NCBI GenBank assembly: GCA_945643635.1
Contig: CALZFC010000268.1
Coordinates: forward strand, 1,675,501 to 1,739,500
DNA from: Allodiplogaster sudhausi
Lineage: Eukaryota > Nematoda > Chromadorea > Rhabditida > Diplogasteridae
DNA: 64,000 nucleotides
Direction of reading: 5' to 3'
Shown here one piece after another: positions 23,310 to 64,000 of this stretch. The position numbers were made by a program, and so were the translations under genes. Positions within the stretch are counted from its first letter, which is position 1. The number at the start of each line of letters is the position of its first letter. Under the pieces are notes generated by a model. It ran no database searches. It was not told the origin of the DNA and saw only the letters and a program-made list of their open reading frames with translations.

Positions 23310-23805
23310 ATCTCTCTCTCTCTCTCTATCTCTCTCTCTCCCTCTCGCTGTCTATGTATATCTCTCTCCTCTCTCTCTCTCTTTTTCTATCTCTCTTAAT
23401 CCCTATACTCCTCAATATTACACACTCTCTCTCTCTCTCTCTCTTTGTCTATCTATCTCTCTCTCACTCTCTCTCTGTCTATCTCTCTCTCTCTCTTTGT
23501 CTATCTATCTCTCTCTCACTCTCTCTCTGTCTATCTCTCTCTCTCTCTCTCTGTCCATCTATCTCTCTCTTGTTTTATCTTTCCCAATCTCCATCTCACC
23601 TTTTATCTCTCTGCCTTCGTCTAGTTCCATTTTTATCTCAAGTAGTGTCAAGGAAGACAGTTCGAATTGGTGACAGCCACCACTCTAGCCCTTTCTCTTG
23701 AAAAGATAATGAAGACAATGAAGAGACAGGGAGAGACCGGGATATCACTGAATAGAGAAGTAAGAGATAGAAGATAGACTGATTGTGAGAACTAGGGAGA
23801 TAAAG

Positions 23806-23850
<45 letters not shown>

Positions 23851-24672
23851 GTATAGGGAGAGATAGATAGATTGAGAAGGAGATGGAGACAGAGACAGAG
23901 AGAGAGAGACAGAGACAGAGAGAGAGAGATAGAGAGATAGAGATGGACACTGAGAGAGAAAGAAAGACAGCGAAAATATCCAATTCTCGCCTCCACCGCC
24001 TACAGTACTGTGAACTTCTTCTAAGAACCATCGACCGCACCATGAAAGAGGAATGCAAGGTGAGGAGATTGGAAAGACAAAGACTGCGTTCCTTCGACGT
24101 CATCCAACATCAAAATTTTCGAATGTCGAAATTAACAATTTATATAATTCTTTTTTTATATATAACTAATGAATATATTGGATATTTTCATTATCCAATA
24201 TTTTCATTAGGTATATATAAAAATTGATCTTGCCTTCATCCACTGCGCTCACTCATTGTCAGTCCCTGATTGCGGAATAAACTTGTAAATACTTGTAAAT
24301 GAAGATATATTATATTTATATATAAATATTTAACTAAACACTTTAGAGCACTCTGCCTTTTTCAAAGTTCACCACGATAACAATGCTGTTTCTTGTATTT
24401 TTGTTCTCTTTGAAATTTATTCACTATAAATAGATTGAAGTGATGTCGTTATTGTTGCGAAGAAGTAAAAGAAGAAGAAGACAAAAGAGGAAGAAAAATG
24501 TAGATTAAGAAGCGAGAAAAAGAAGATGAAGATGAAGATCATGAGAAGAGTTATTCGGTCATTACACTACATTTTTCGATGCGCTCTTCAATTGTCTCGC
24601 CATCTCCTTTTTCACGTGACTCGCCTTTTTATGTCGCATAACATGAAGATGAGGTACTTTCATGGGCAGAAT

Positions 24673-24714
<42 letters not shown>

Positions 24715-25505
24715 CCTCTCCCTCTCTCTTTTCTTTATCTCTCTCTCTCTCTTCCAATCTCTTTCTCTCTCCCTCTCTATCTCTCTTTCTATCCTTCTCT
24801 CCCTCTTGCTCTCGTTCTGTTTTCTTCCAATTCTCTCGCTTTCCTTCTCCACTACTATCACCGTCGACCCATCGAATTACACTATCACACACTTTTGCCG
24901 TCCCCTATTCTTAGATGATAAAAATAGAGCGCGACGAGCAAAACATTTCGATCTTGAAAAGCACTCAAAGTAATGCGGAAATAGAAGTGAAAATATTTTT
25001 ACAATTCAATAAATTATTCCTAGCACATATATTTATTTTCTTTCTCAATTCACTCCCAATATCCTCCTCTCTCTCTCTGTCTATCTATCTCTCTCGCCCT
25101 CGCTCTCTCACTTCTCTCTACAATCTTCAATCATTTCCAATCCCCTCTCTTCAATCGCCTTGGTACCTTCTTGTTATCTTCATAATAAAGTACCTAAACG
25201 AGAGTTTCAATTCTTCTTCTTCCAAAAGGGAATAGACCGTGACAATCTCCCTCTCCATCGTTCAGTCATCTCAATTGTGTTTTATTGTCTTTGCCTTAAT
25301 CTCATTTCGTCTTTATCTCACTTTCTCGGCCACTTTCATTCCGTGTATCCCTCTCTTTCTCTCACTCTCTCTCTCTACTACTATTTATCTCTCTGCTTCT
25401 ACTTTTCGTTAGCTCCCTATCTTCCTCTCTCTTTTTCTACTTCTCCTTTCTTTATCTCTCTACTTCTCTCTCTCTTTCTCTACTTCTCTATACTCTCTCT
25501 TTCTA

Positions 25506-25548
<43 letters not shown>

Positions 25549-25951
25549 TCCTCTACTCTTCAAGCTTCTCTTTTTCGAATACAGCGAGCATTTATCCCAG
25601 GCGGTCTCACGATCCCATTGACGGTCATTCGGCTTCATATTGGGGGAACGGTCACGGCTGCTTTCTCGTTTCGCCAAGTTAATTCTCTTCCTCTTTTTCT
25701 TCTATCTGCCTCTCTCGCTCTCTATTTTACCCTCTCTCTTTGTTTTCTGTTCTTCTCTCTTCTATATTCTCTCTCTCTCTCTCTTTCTTCTTCTTTCTCT
25801 TTCTCTCTCGTTTACCCGCTTTCTCCAGTTCACCCTTCTCTCACAATCAGGAACCTTCTTGTTGCTTAACTCTATGAGTATGGAATTCGTCTGATTCTCT
25901 TTTCTATGTATGCATGTAGCTCGGCTCAATTTTCTGATCACTACCTTATAT

Positions 25952-25987
<36 letters not shown>

Positions 25988-26647
25988 AAGCTTCACACTC
26001 TCGTTCCAATCATGTGTCCCACTCGTGAAAAGGGCTGGTTTTTTTTTATGCCACGTTAGTTTAACGAGTTGGAGGTGTTATAACAGGAGAACGAGAAGGA
26101 AGATGGCGAGTTTCAAAACATTAAGAAGACGAAGAAAAAAAGAGAAGGAACTGAAATTTGATGCCATAAAGTCATCTTCTAATAATGAGATGTACAAATA
26201 AAGTGCATATAACTCTTCATTTTCTTTTCAAAAAAAACTCTTCTCTATTCAAACAACAGATTTTTTAAAGAAAAAAAAGCGATAATTTGTTTGGCTAAAA
26301 TCGATGAAATCCTCTTAATCTAATAAGATACAACTGCTGATGGTCAGTAGAGTAAATTGCTTATAAATGTAAGAAAATCATTGCTTTTCATGTAATATTA
26401 AAGAAAAATTAAATAAAAATAAATGATTTAGCCAAAACCTCATGACATGTCGTGTCCTTGTCTTTCTTTGGCATTTCTAATTTACTTGCCTTATCAGATC
26501 CGAAGAACATTCTTGCAAGGGAGCCAATCAGCTGTCCGCTTCCAACACGTGCTCACCATGTTTTGATCCGCACCTTTTCCTCTCTCTCTCCCTCACCCTT
26601 TTCTCTCTCTCTCCATCTCTCTCTCTGTCTCTCTCTCTCTATCCCCA

Positions 26648-26687
<40 letters not shown>

Positions 26688-28134
26688 CTCTCTCCATTTC
26701 TCTACCTCTCTATCTCCATTTTTCGCTCCCTCCCTCTGGTTCGATTTCTCTCTCTCTCTCTCTCTATCTCTATTTCTCTCTACCTCCTCAGGCCTCGATT
26801 CTTGGCCTCATAATGTCACACACACCAAAAACGCCCCGGCAGCGATCAGAAAAATGCGGTTTCTTTATGATTCACACTGACCTGTCTGCATCACCGAGGT
26901 GATTCTTATCATTTTCTAGTTATTTGCCTCTTTATCTCTCTCTCTCTTTCTCTCTCTCTCTTTCTCTCTCCATCTTTCTCTCCCTCTCTCTCTCTCGTCC
27001 TCTCTCTCTCTCATATTCACACTTTCACCCTTTGCCCTTTCCTGGAGCATAAAAATGTCACAGCTCTAGCCATTGTTATTGAGAAGAAATATTACTCACG
27101 AGACAAGAATCAGTATCTTCCTCCGCATTCCTCGGGCAGTTCTATGGAACTCATGATGAGTTAGCATTTTATATTACAGCCATTCTGCAAGCTCGAAATA
27201 GGAAGAGTGAATAAAAATTACATAAATATAAAAAGTAATTAAGAGAAAAGAACATTAATAAACAAAAATACAAGAATTTTGTATTAGCGATAATGTCTAT
27301 AGTCTAGGAAGCTTTCCATATGATTGAAGGGTTGCATTCTTCTTTTCTGTGCGAATGGTTGCATTTCTAGTTCCTAGTTCACCGGTATACACACTCACGT
27401 CATGGTATTTTTGGTTACTATCTCTCTCTCACTCTCTCTCTCTCTATTTTTTTCTCTCTCTCGTTCTCCCTATCTTACTCTCTCTCTCTCTCTCTCTCTT
27501 TTTTCTCTCTCTCTTTCTCCCTATCTTTCTATTTTTCTCTCTCTCTCTCCATATTTCTTACTAGACTCTCGAAGAAACACTGTTATGGTTCAAGATGCAT
27601 GGGAAATGGCCATGAGATGACGAATATCGCGCGTCATTTTAATCTTCTACTTTCTTCAACAGCAACATTTCGTAAGATTCGGCTTCTTTCTGTACGACTT
27701 GACCAAATAAGCTTCTTCTCGTGATCACGATGAGGAAGCACAAACCAAATGCTTGTTGGCCAAGTACACGCGAACTTACTGCCAAGTTTATCCGTTTTGG
27801 ATTCGGTGAGTGAAGGACTAGTCACTGATCGGCTACAGTAACCACCCTCTCTCTCTCTCGCTCTCTCTCTCATTCTCTCTGTCTTTCTCATTCTCTCTCT
27901 CTTTTATCGTTCCCTCGCTCTCTTTCTCCCTCTCTTTCTTTCTCTAACCCTTCTAACTCCCCTCCGAACACCTCGAGTACATTCGAGTCCGAAAGGTCAT
28001 GCGTACTCTCTGCCCACACTTATTTCCTGCAACTTGCTCTTAATTATGCAGCATTGTCTACTTTCTCTTACAAGTCTTTTTACTTTCCCGCCATGCCCTT
28101 TTTAGCTTCTCCTCCCCCTCACTCTCTCTCTCCC

Positions 28135-28178
<44 letters not shown>

Positions 28179-28417
28179 CCATTCTTTATCTCTATCTCCT
28201 CTCTCTTTCTCTCTCCCCCTCGCTCTTCTATCTCTCACTCTCTTGCTCACTCTATTGCTCTCTCTCTCTCTCGCTCACTCTCTTTCTCTCTTGCTCCCTC
28301 TCTCTCTCATTCTCTCTTGCACTTCTTCTTCCTCCTTGGCTATTCCACCCAGGCCGGAGTGCGAGTCTTTCTTCTACTGCTACGCCCACCACGCGAATGC
28401 ACTACCAAGAACGCCTT

Positions 28418-28465
<48 letters not shown>

Positions 28466-28511
28466 GGGAGGGGGCGAGAGAGAGCGAGAGAGAGAGAGAG
28501 CGAGACAGAGC

Positions 28512-28540
<29 letters not shown>
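22481..28540. repeat. microsatellite-dominated region: alternating (CT)n and (GA)n tracts
   Basis: Main tracts on the plus strand: GA 22,481-22,534; CT 23,268-23,575; GA 23,811-23,960; CT 24,673-24,810; CT cluster 25,068-25,845; CT 25,950-25,987, 26,579-26,785, 26,933-27,015, 27,420-27,560, 27,845-27,945, 28,116-28,320; GA 28,421-28,540. Long Ser/Leu or Arg/Glu reading frames here are translations of these tracts. Between them lie islands with splice-like borders (24,006-24,059; 26,792-26,898; around 27,700-27,830) that I cannot assign to any family or join in phase. Confidence 0.7.
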
Positions 28541-28542
<2 letters not shown>

Positions 28543-28598
28543 CAGCAGAGAACGCTGACTGAAAAGGGGGAGGGGGGCGGAGCGTACACGCACGGCCA

Positions 28599-28606
28599 TA
28601 TAAAAG
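28599..28606 (+). promoter_or_regulatory. TATA box
   Basis: TATAAAAG in a GC-rich context just after a (GA)n tract and about 90 bp before a well-placed ATG. It is the only convincing plus-strand core promoter in the 22-31 kb region. Confidence 0.5.
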
Positions 28607-28629
28607 GCGCGGCTCGCGACGGCGAAAAG

Positions 28630-28849
28630 CCTCCTTGACATAGCCTGACACGTTCACGACCAACGGTCAAGAACCCGTCAAATCCTCTCAAATCCACCAT
28701 GATCAGCATCATCCACCCTCATCGTGACACGCTCGAGTTCATCTCGCGTTCCCCGCGCTTCGGCCGGCTCGACAGCCAACGGCGGAAGACGAAGGCAGCC
28801 AGCACTTCTGCCGCCACCGCCGCTCGCTCGTGTAGCAATTAACAATTTG
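28630..28849 (+). other. candidate first exon with 47-codon reading frame
   Basis: Downstream of the TATA box, ACCATGATC opens a 47-aa frame (28,699-28,842), basic and Ser/Ala-rich at its end. Seven bases after its stop there is a strong donor (TTTG|GTAAGT at 28,850), with an acceptor TTCTCTTCAG ending at 28,947. The frame closes before the intron, so this may be a short protein gene, an upstream ORF in a leader, or a noncoding transcript. I do not recognise the peptide, and the second exon (from 28,948) does not join in frame. Confidence 0.3.
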
Positions 28850-28947
28850 GTAAGTATTCTCTTACTTTTTTTTTACCTCTTTTGCCACCAAAAATTTGCA
28901 TGAAATTTGCATAATTAGACGAAAAATCTCATTCTAATTCTCTTCAG

Positions 28948-30386
28948 ATCTCCTGACGAGTACTGTGCGCACGTCGCCATTGCAACAACCATATACTCTC
29001 TGCAACACCATTTTTGCCGCCGTCAGCAATCCTCTTCTACTCTCTTCTCGTCGATTTCTACCTTATCCTCCCGATCGAGCACACAAGAAATATACTCCGG
29101 GCGCTTCTGTCATCTACTAATTGTCGGCTAGCCTCACACAACATCTGCTTCCACCTCCTCCACACCGTATGCTCGAGAAGAAGTGACCTTTCAAACTTCC
29201 CGCCATTGACTCCTGTTTCCTGGCCGGAAAAAGCCTCCCACCATAATAGAGAGCGTGTGACAGGCTTTCGCCCTGCCCTCTCAACCTGTCCTTTCTATGC
29301 TAATTCGATTACACCCCCGCCCATCACCCACCGAACTTACGGCCCAGCCCCAGGCCAATTCGTTAACCTCACCAGTCCCAAGAATTCCTCTCGAAGTAAA
29401 GCTTTTTGAGCTTCCATCTTTTGCATATTTTTCTATCAAATATTTCCCAACCATCACCATCACCTCATTGACGAGAAATCTCCAACTTGAAAACGAAGCT
29501 TTACACTCTCCGATTCGGTCATATTCAGCTGTCTCCTACTCTCCTTTCACAAGCAAAAAGCATTCCACCAATGGTTTTCGCCGTGCCATTTGCATTCCCA
29601 TGTATGTGACCTTTCTTCATTTCTCTCTGATATCCCTAGACGCACCTTACTTTTATTCCTTTCTATCCTATTAGCCTCTCACACGCTGCCCCTGGTGGCT
29701 TTGACGAATAACATCTTCTATTCCATTTCCTGGTCCATTCGCCATCGGATGATTACGGTAGTTTGCAATTAACTCCGTGTGAGACCCAAGCACGGTTTGA
29801 GACAGGCATTTTTCTGTATATACCATGCACCCGCCAAAGAAAGACGAAGCTTTAGAGAGAATCTCCTATGATGATGATGCTATTTTTGCTATCTCTCGTA
29901 CTATTTTCTGTATTCTACATACATTATTATTCCGTGACGATGAGAGAAGAGAAGTCTGAAAAAAATAAGAAGAAAAAAGAGAAGAGAATTTTGCAATGGC
30001 ATAATAAAGAGCCGAATCACCTTGTGAAACCCTTGTTTTTTGTCGTCTAATGCAAAGTGGCCAAGAGGCTTTTGGAGATGGATTTCCAGACTCAAGCACA
30101 AAAAACCACAGAACAACAAAACCCGTATTCAGAGAGCCCAAGTGGCCTGAGGTAGAGATCATAATCCTTTTTTTAAGTCTATAAGTAGACCAATGTATAT
30201 ATTTCTTGACGTTCATGAATCTTGCAGAGTAGTTTGCACCGGTGGTCCCTACAAAGTACCCCGTTACCATGAGCGTCTGCACAGCTCAAATACACTCTCA
30301 ACTCGATTAGAGATCGGGCCCGGTGACAATTTCGACTACATAACACTTCAAAGATTAGGCTCTCCATGAGCCAGGAAGAGAAAGAG

Positions 30387-30433
<47 letters not shown>

Positions 30434-31627
30434 GAGACTTGCGCACGGCTTGTGTATTGGTGTGTGCCATCGGTGGCATGGAACAGACGTCAAATGAAGG
30501 AGTTGAAGACCCGAGGAAGTAAATCTCCTTATCAGTGATTCTGGCCTCTTTCTCTCTCTTTCTCTGAGTTTTTCTCTCTTTCTCTGAGTTTCTCTCTCTT
30601 TCAGTTCTCTCCCTCCCTCTCTCTCACTCTCGCTCTCGTCGTTTCTCTATCTCTCTATTTCTCTCCCTCTTTCTCGCAATTTATCACTTTTGAAATGATG
30701 AAGAGCAGAGCAGTTGCGTGCACTCCTTTTCTACTTGGCTATACTTGGACAATACTCGATGTCCTTACACATCTTTTTCGTGTTTCTGTCTCTGTCTCTC
30801 TCTTTCCTTCTCTGCTCTCTCTCTCTCGCTCTCTTTCCTTCTCCGCTCTCTCTCTCTCTATTTCCTACTCTGCTCTCTCTCTCTCTCCCTCCAACTTGCA
30901 CTTTAACCCCCCTTTTGAAAGCATGCATGTTCATGTGAATTCGCCCTCTCTCCACCACACACCACACTTGCCGTGTCCAGTTTGCCACTTGTGATCGCTA
31001 TCAGTGTGAACTGAATTGATAAGGGGGAAGTTAGTTATTGGTGGACACTTTTGCACTCTTGAATAGAGCACGAGAAGTTAACTGTCATCCGATTGACATG
31101 AGAAAGAGATTACTAAGTAATGACAAAGAGACATATTTGTCACCTTTTGGCCGCTACATTCTTGTCTCTTTTTCGTTTGCCGAATCTTCAACTATAGAAC
31201 ACGTGTTTCTCCCCCTTCGCCCAGCATTGGAGCCCTCCTTTTTATCACCTCGAAGAGTTGTTTGTTTCTTTTACTAAACCTTGTTTCTTTTACCTTCCCT
31301 AGAATCTTAGTGTGTCCTCTGAGCCCGCATAAAAAAGTTAACGTTTTATTTCCTAACAGATTCACCAGAGAGTGGAATCACCAACGAACAAGAACTAAAA
31401 GGCTTCTCAACTTCAGTAACAGTAACAATCAACCAGCAGTAACAGAAAGAGTAAAAGGGCACAAGAATAACATTACAAAACAACAATGTGATCTAACAAA
31501 TAAGGCGAGAATGGAACCTGTAAAAGGGGATAGGCTAACAAGGTTACTGAAATCCATTCATGGGTATCCGAAGGGCCCCAAAAAGGTGGAGAGAGGTCCC
31601 AAATCTGGGGGTGGGGGGGTTGTCCTC
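28948..31627. other. no supported gene; scattered CT/GA tracts
   Basis: It contains GA 30,384-30,438, CT 30,545-30,675 and CT 30,790-30,895. Exon-like islands at 30,068-30,151 (plus; ends VFREPKWPE, donor GTAGAG) and around 30,225-30,330 have splice-like borders on both strands. Phases do not connect and no family is recognised. This is the 3' side of the Pol I subunit gene. Confidence 0.4.
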
Positions 31628-61301
<29,674 letters not shown>

Positions 61302-62201
61302 TCTAGGGTGCTGCTGCTTCTTATTCTTCTCTACTTTCCGGCCTTCCTAATGTTTTCTGCAAATGCGCAGCCACAATTACAGATGTTTTCGGCAACAAAA
61401 TTCAACAAAAAACGAGCCAAAATTCGAGTAATTAAGACAAAATTTCATTTTACAATAAGAAAATAGCCCTTCATCTTTAGCATTGGATTAGTCAAAAAAC
61501 AAAAGCATAAACGATGACGAAATTGCAAACGTAAAAAAGGCCAATCATGAAGGAATATTAAACTCTGGGTAATTCAGCGAGGAACTTTAAGGCGGACCTC
61601 ATTGCACAAGTTGTAAGCTATTTGCGACATTAACATCACGCGTCAACAACAACAATATTTAACAAATAACTGGCAACGAAATGCTGAATAGGTTGCACAA
61701 GAAATTTTTGAAATCCACAAATTATTTTAGTGTAAGCAATAAAGAACTGTAGAAATTCTTTCCCATATCGTGATTCGTCGACTGCATAGTTCGGAATATT
61801 CACCATACATCTTATTCAACCGCACCGAATTCTATTTTCATTTTCCACCGGATTGTCATCTTGAACATGCACTTCAAAACATAGCAACTTCTAACCATAA
61901 GAGTTGTGTTGCTTTGCTACCGCAGCCCTGGAATTGCAAGAAGACGGGAGAGTGGGAGCAGGAGAAGACAATTATTATTTGCGACAAAGTTACGCCTTAT
62001 ATAGAAGATAGGGCAGGAGGAGGAAGTACAAGTTTGTAAGGGTAAATTAATTTTCAAGGTATGTTAATAATCTTACATGATATATCTCCATCTTCGCGAC
62101 AATATGCATCTTTTAACCTTCAAGGTACGATTGAAAAATCGGATAATAGAAACTCACTTCCCAAATGTTTAACTGACCCTTTCTCCTTTCTCGAGTTAGG
62201 C

Positions 62202-62244
<43 letters not shown>

Positions 62245-62488
62245 CGGAGAGAGAGAGAGATAGATGGACAGAGACAGAGAGAAGGAGATCTACGTTGTGT
62301 TGTACTGAAGACAGTCTCTTAATTCGGGCTTTATTCAATAATAGAAATCAGACGAGATAACGTACTTGAATGCAAGATTTTAAAAATAATATATTAAAAA
62401 CTAGGATGTAAAAAAAATTAGAAAGATAAACATAGACAACAGAATACGAAGACTTTTCGAGCACAATTAGTGCTCTGTTCTCAGTCGG
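61302..62488. other. intergenic region, likely Pol I subunit promoter
   Basis: Lies between the chromodomain gene's stop and the Pol I subunit ATG on the same strand. It contains (GA)n at 62,204-62,285 and a minus-strand AATAAA at about 62,331-62,336 that probably ends the chromodomain transcript. No TATA box seen. Confidence 0.5.
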
Positions 62489-63788
62489 TCAATTTTTTGT
62501 CTTATTCTTCCGAGGACGTCCACCTTTCCCTTTCGGTTTCGTGATCTCCTTTGACTTGGAAGTCTCCTTTGACGTTGACGTCGAGTTCTGGAAAAGAAAT
62601 GTGGACAGTGATCAATAATTGGGGAGTGGAGCAATGTGATAGGGTCCGGAGTAGTTGAAAAGGCAATTGCAATTGCTATTACAAGAAAAGTTTATTTTAT
62701 TTCTTTATTTTTTAAAATTATTGTTTTATGAAACAAAACGTAGAAATAATCGAGTTGTACCTCCTTCGAATTGTCTTCCTTCTTCTTGTGAGCAATTTTG
62801 CTCTTTTTCACTTTCTTGATCTTCTCATTTGTCGCCATGACCGCTTCCGTCTTCGTCGGGGCAGCAGTCTCAAAAAAAAACATTAATTTATTTTTATTTA
62901 TTCATACATCAAAGATGTGACAACGCACGGAATCTTTTTCTCAACTTGCGAGACGAAACTGTAAAATAAAGGAGATATTACATACTTTAAAAAATATTTT
63001 GTTCAAAAATATATTATGAAATAAATGAAACATCAGTTTAACACCAACCATTTCCTGCTTGTTCGTTGGCTTCGCAGGTGAAAGTCTAAAGTAAGGAGGC
63101 CATTTTTTCATTCAAGAATTCAGAAGAAATAGGTAATCATTCAAAAAAAGGGGTTTTTTTCATCTTAAATGGAGCCATAAACTCAACTTTGAATTAGCGC
63201 TCTTTCGCCTGACTCAAGGGCGAGAACCCACGTGATTTAGCTTTATCCTTCCTGACCAAGCTTATATGAAGCAAGAATTTATAACAAAAGTCACTGACGG
63301 ATTTTCGAACTGCTCTGGATGCTCGCGTCTGTATTTCTCCAGCAGTTCTGGGCAGTTCTGAAGTTATAGCTCACACTTTTGCAGAGAGACTCGAATATAT
63401 AATCAATAATTGAATGTTTATTCTCTTTTATATATATACATATTTCGTTTATTTATATACATATTATCACTTATCTACAACTGTGTTCAACATAGAAAAA
63501 AAACATTTAAAAGATGGGATACTACAAGTAAAATAATAATAATATTGATTATAATTTTTTTTTCTTACTATTGTTATTATTATTATTGCTATAATAATTA
63601 TAATTTTATAATTATAAAACAAATAGAAAACTAGCCAAGTCCTCTTCATACTCCCACGTGTGTGTGTCTTGAAAGCCACGCCACTTGATGAGATATCTCG
63701 TTTTGCCATTGAACATCGCGGCGCAATCGAGAATCTTGACGACTTCAAACTTGCCGTAGCTCTCACAGGCATCGTCAAATTCGGCCAT
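62489..63788 (-). CDS. small chromodomain protein with AT-hook-like tail
   Basis: Five exons in phase: 63621-63788, 63299-63357, 63049-63085, 62761-62868, 62489-62587, giving 156 aa. Residues about 13-62 form a chromodomain: FEVVKILDC, TRYLIKWRGF, THTWEYEEDL and then NCPELLEKYRREHP. The aromatic cage positions (F/Y..W..W/Y) that bind methyl-lysine in HP1-type domains appear to be present. The rest is basic and low complexity (KKVKKSKIAHKK) and ends in GKGGRPRKNK, an AT-hook-like minor-groove motif. No chromoshadow domain is seen, so it is not a canonical HP1. The exon 1 donor is uncertain: the nearer site (after 63,632) fits the domain better but breaks phase, so the site after 63,621 is used. 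A nuclear chromatin reader is inferred. Confidence 0.85.
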
Positions 63789-63800
63789 CTCTCGCAGCAA

Positions 63801-63920
63801 CCTTTTTAAAGGAGCCGAAAACTCACTTTTGACATATGGGCGAGAGCATGTGATTTAGAGAGACTACAATGGTCGGGAAAATTGAAATGATCACGCGGTT
63901 GTTTCGTGCTCCTTTAAAGG
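63801..63920. mobile_element. MITE with TTTAAAGGAGC terminal inverted repeats
   Basis: It begins CCTTTTTAAAGGAGCCGAAA and ends TTTCGTGCTCCTTTAAAGG, an inverted pair, and carries the family core (inverse of GTCTCTCTAAATCACATGC). It starts only 12 bp upstream of the chromodomain gene's ATG, so it forms that gene's immediate 5' region. Confidence 0.75.
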
Positions 63921-64000
63921 TCTGGTCCGGTTAATCAAGACAATAATGAATGCTCGAGACATTCAAGATGCACAGGGATTTCGAAAATTCTTCGCCTGCC

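Noticed and set aside
29866..30282. 138-codon minus-strand reading frame
   Set aside because: No recognisable domain or composition signature. It overlaps plus-strand splice-like islands, and neither strand gives a connected gene model.
61770..62039. 89-codon plus-strand reading frame upstream of the Pol I gene
   Set aside because: No domain, no splice context, and it lies in the probable promoter region of the Pol I gene.

Overview
The window reads as a nuclear genome segment from an intron-rich nematode. Evidence: phase-consistent GT-AG introns whose acceptors mostly end in pyrimidine+CAG/TAG/AAG; small exons (about 36-216 nt, many 60-110 nt); and two secreted proteins that resemble the nematode transthyretin-like (TTL) family. 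The exon size pattern would suit diplogastrid-type gene structure, but that is inference only. The sequence is extremely rich in (CT)n/(GA)n tracts, and most long reading frames in it are Ser/Leu or Arg/Glu translations of these tracts.

Left part (1-16.4 kb, genes on the minus strand): a duplicated gene cluster. Three copies of an unrecognised secreted, Cys-pair-containing, internally repeated protein lie at about 0.4-1.4, 2.7-4.65 and 11.5-13.3 kb. They alternate with TTL-like genes: a fragment at 2.1 kb and complete genes at 9.5-10.3 and 15.5-16.3 kb. A block of secreted gene plus TTL has been duplicated. Each copy of the secreted gene carries a break. A 2.33-kb palindromic element flanked by TTAA sits only in the first block (5,842-8,169).

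Middle (17.7-21.7 kb): a small four-exon zinc-finger gene on the plus strand (17.7-18.5 kb), then a complete nine-exon GT31 beta-1,3-galactosyltransferase-like gene on the minus strand (21,694 to 19,400). The latter carries two copies of a hAT-like GC-rich MITE in its introns. From 21.7 to 31.6 kb I find no recognisable protein gene. It is microsatellite-dominated sequence with one good TATA-box/leader arrangement near 28.6 kb and some unassigned exon-like islands.

Right part (31.6-61.3 kb): one gene, the largest subunit of RNA polymerase I (POLR1A/RPA1/rpoa-1), minus strand. I could reconstruct it as 54 exons with every splice phase matching (5,424 nt, 1,807 aa). Its last introns are very long (5.9 and 3.6 kb) and full of CT/GA tracts. 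The 36-41 kb region, which looks like intergenic repeat DNA, is therefore inside this gene. Upstream of it on the same strand (63,788-62,489) is a small chromodomain protein with an AT-hook-like tail.

Functionally these are unrelated neighbours: rRNA transcription (Pol I), chromatin reading (chromodomain), glycosylation (GT31), a divergent zinc-finger protein, and a cluster of secreted, rapidly evolving proteins. The main points of interest are the mobile-element layer (TTAA palindrome, hAT-like MITE, TTTAAAGGAGC MITE, LTR fragment with a perfect 110-bp flanking duplication), a tandem exon duplication inside the Pol I subunit, and the decaying secreted-protein cluster.
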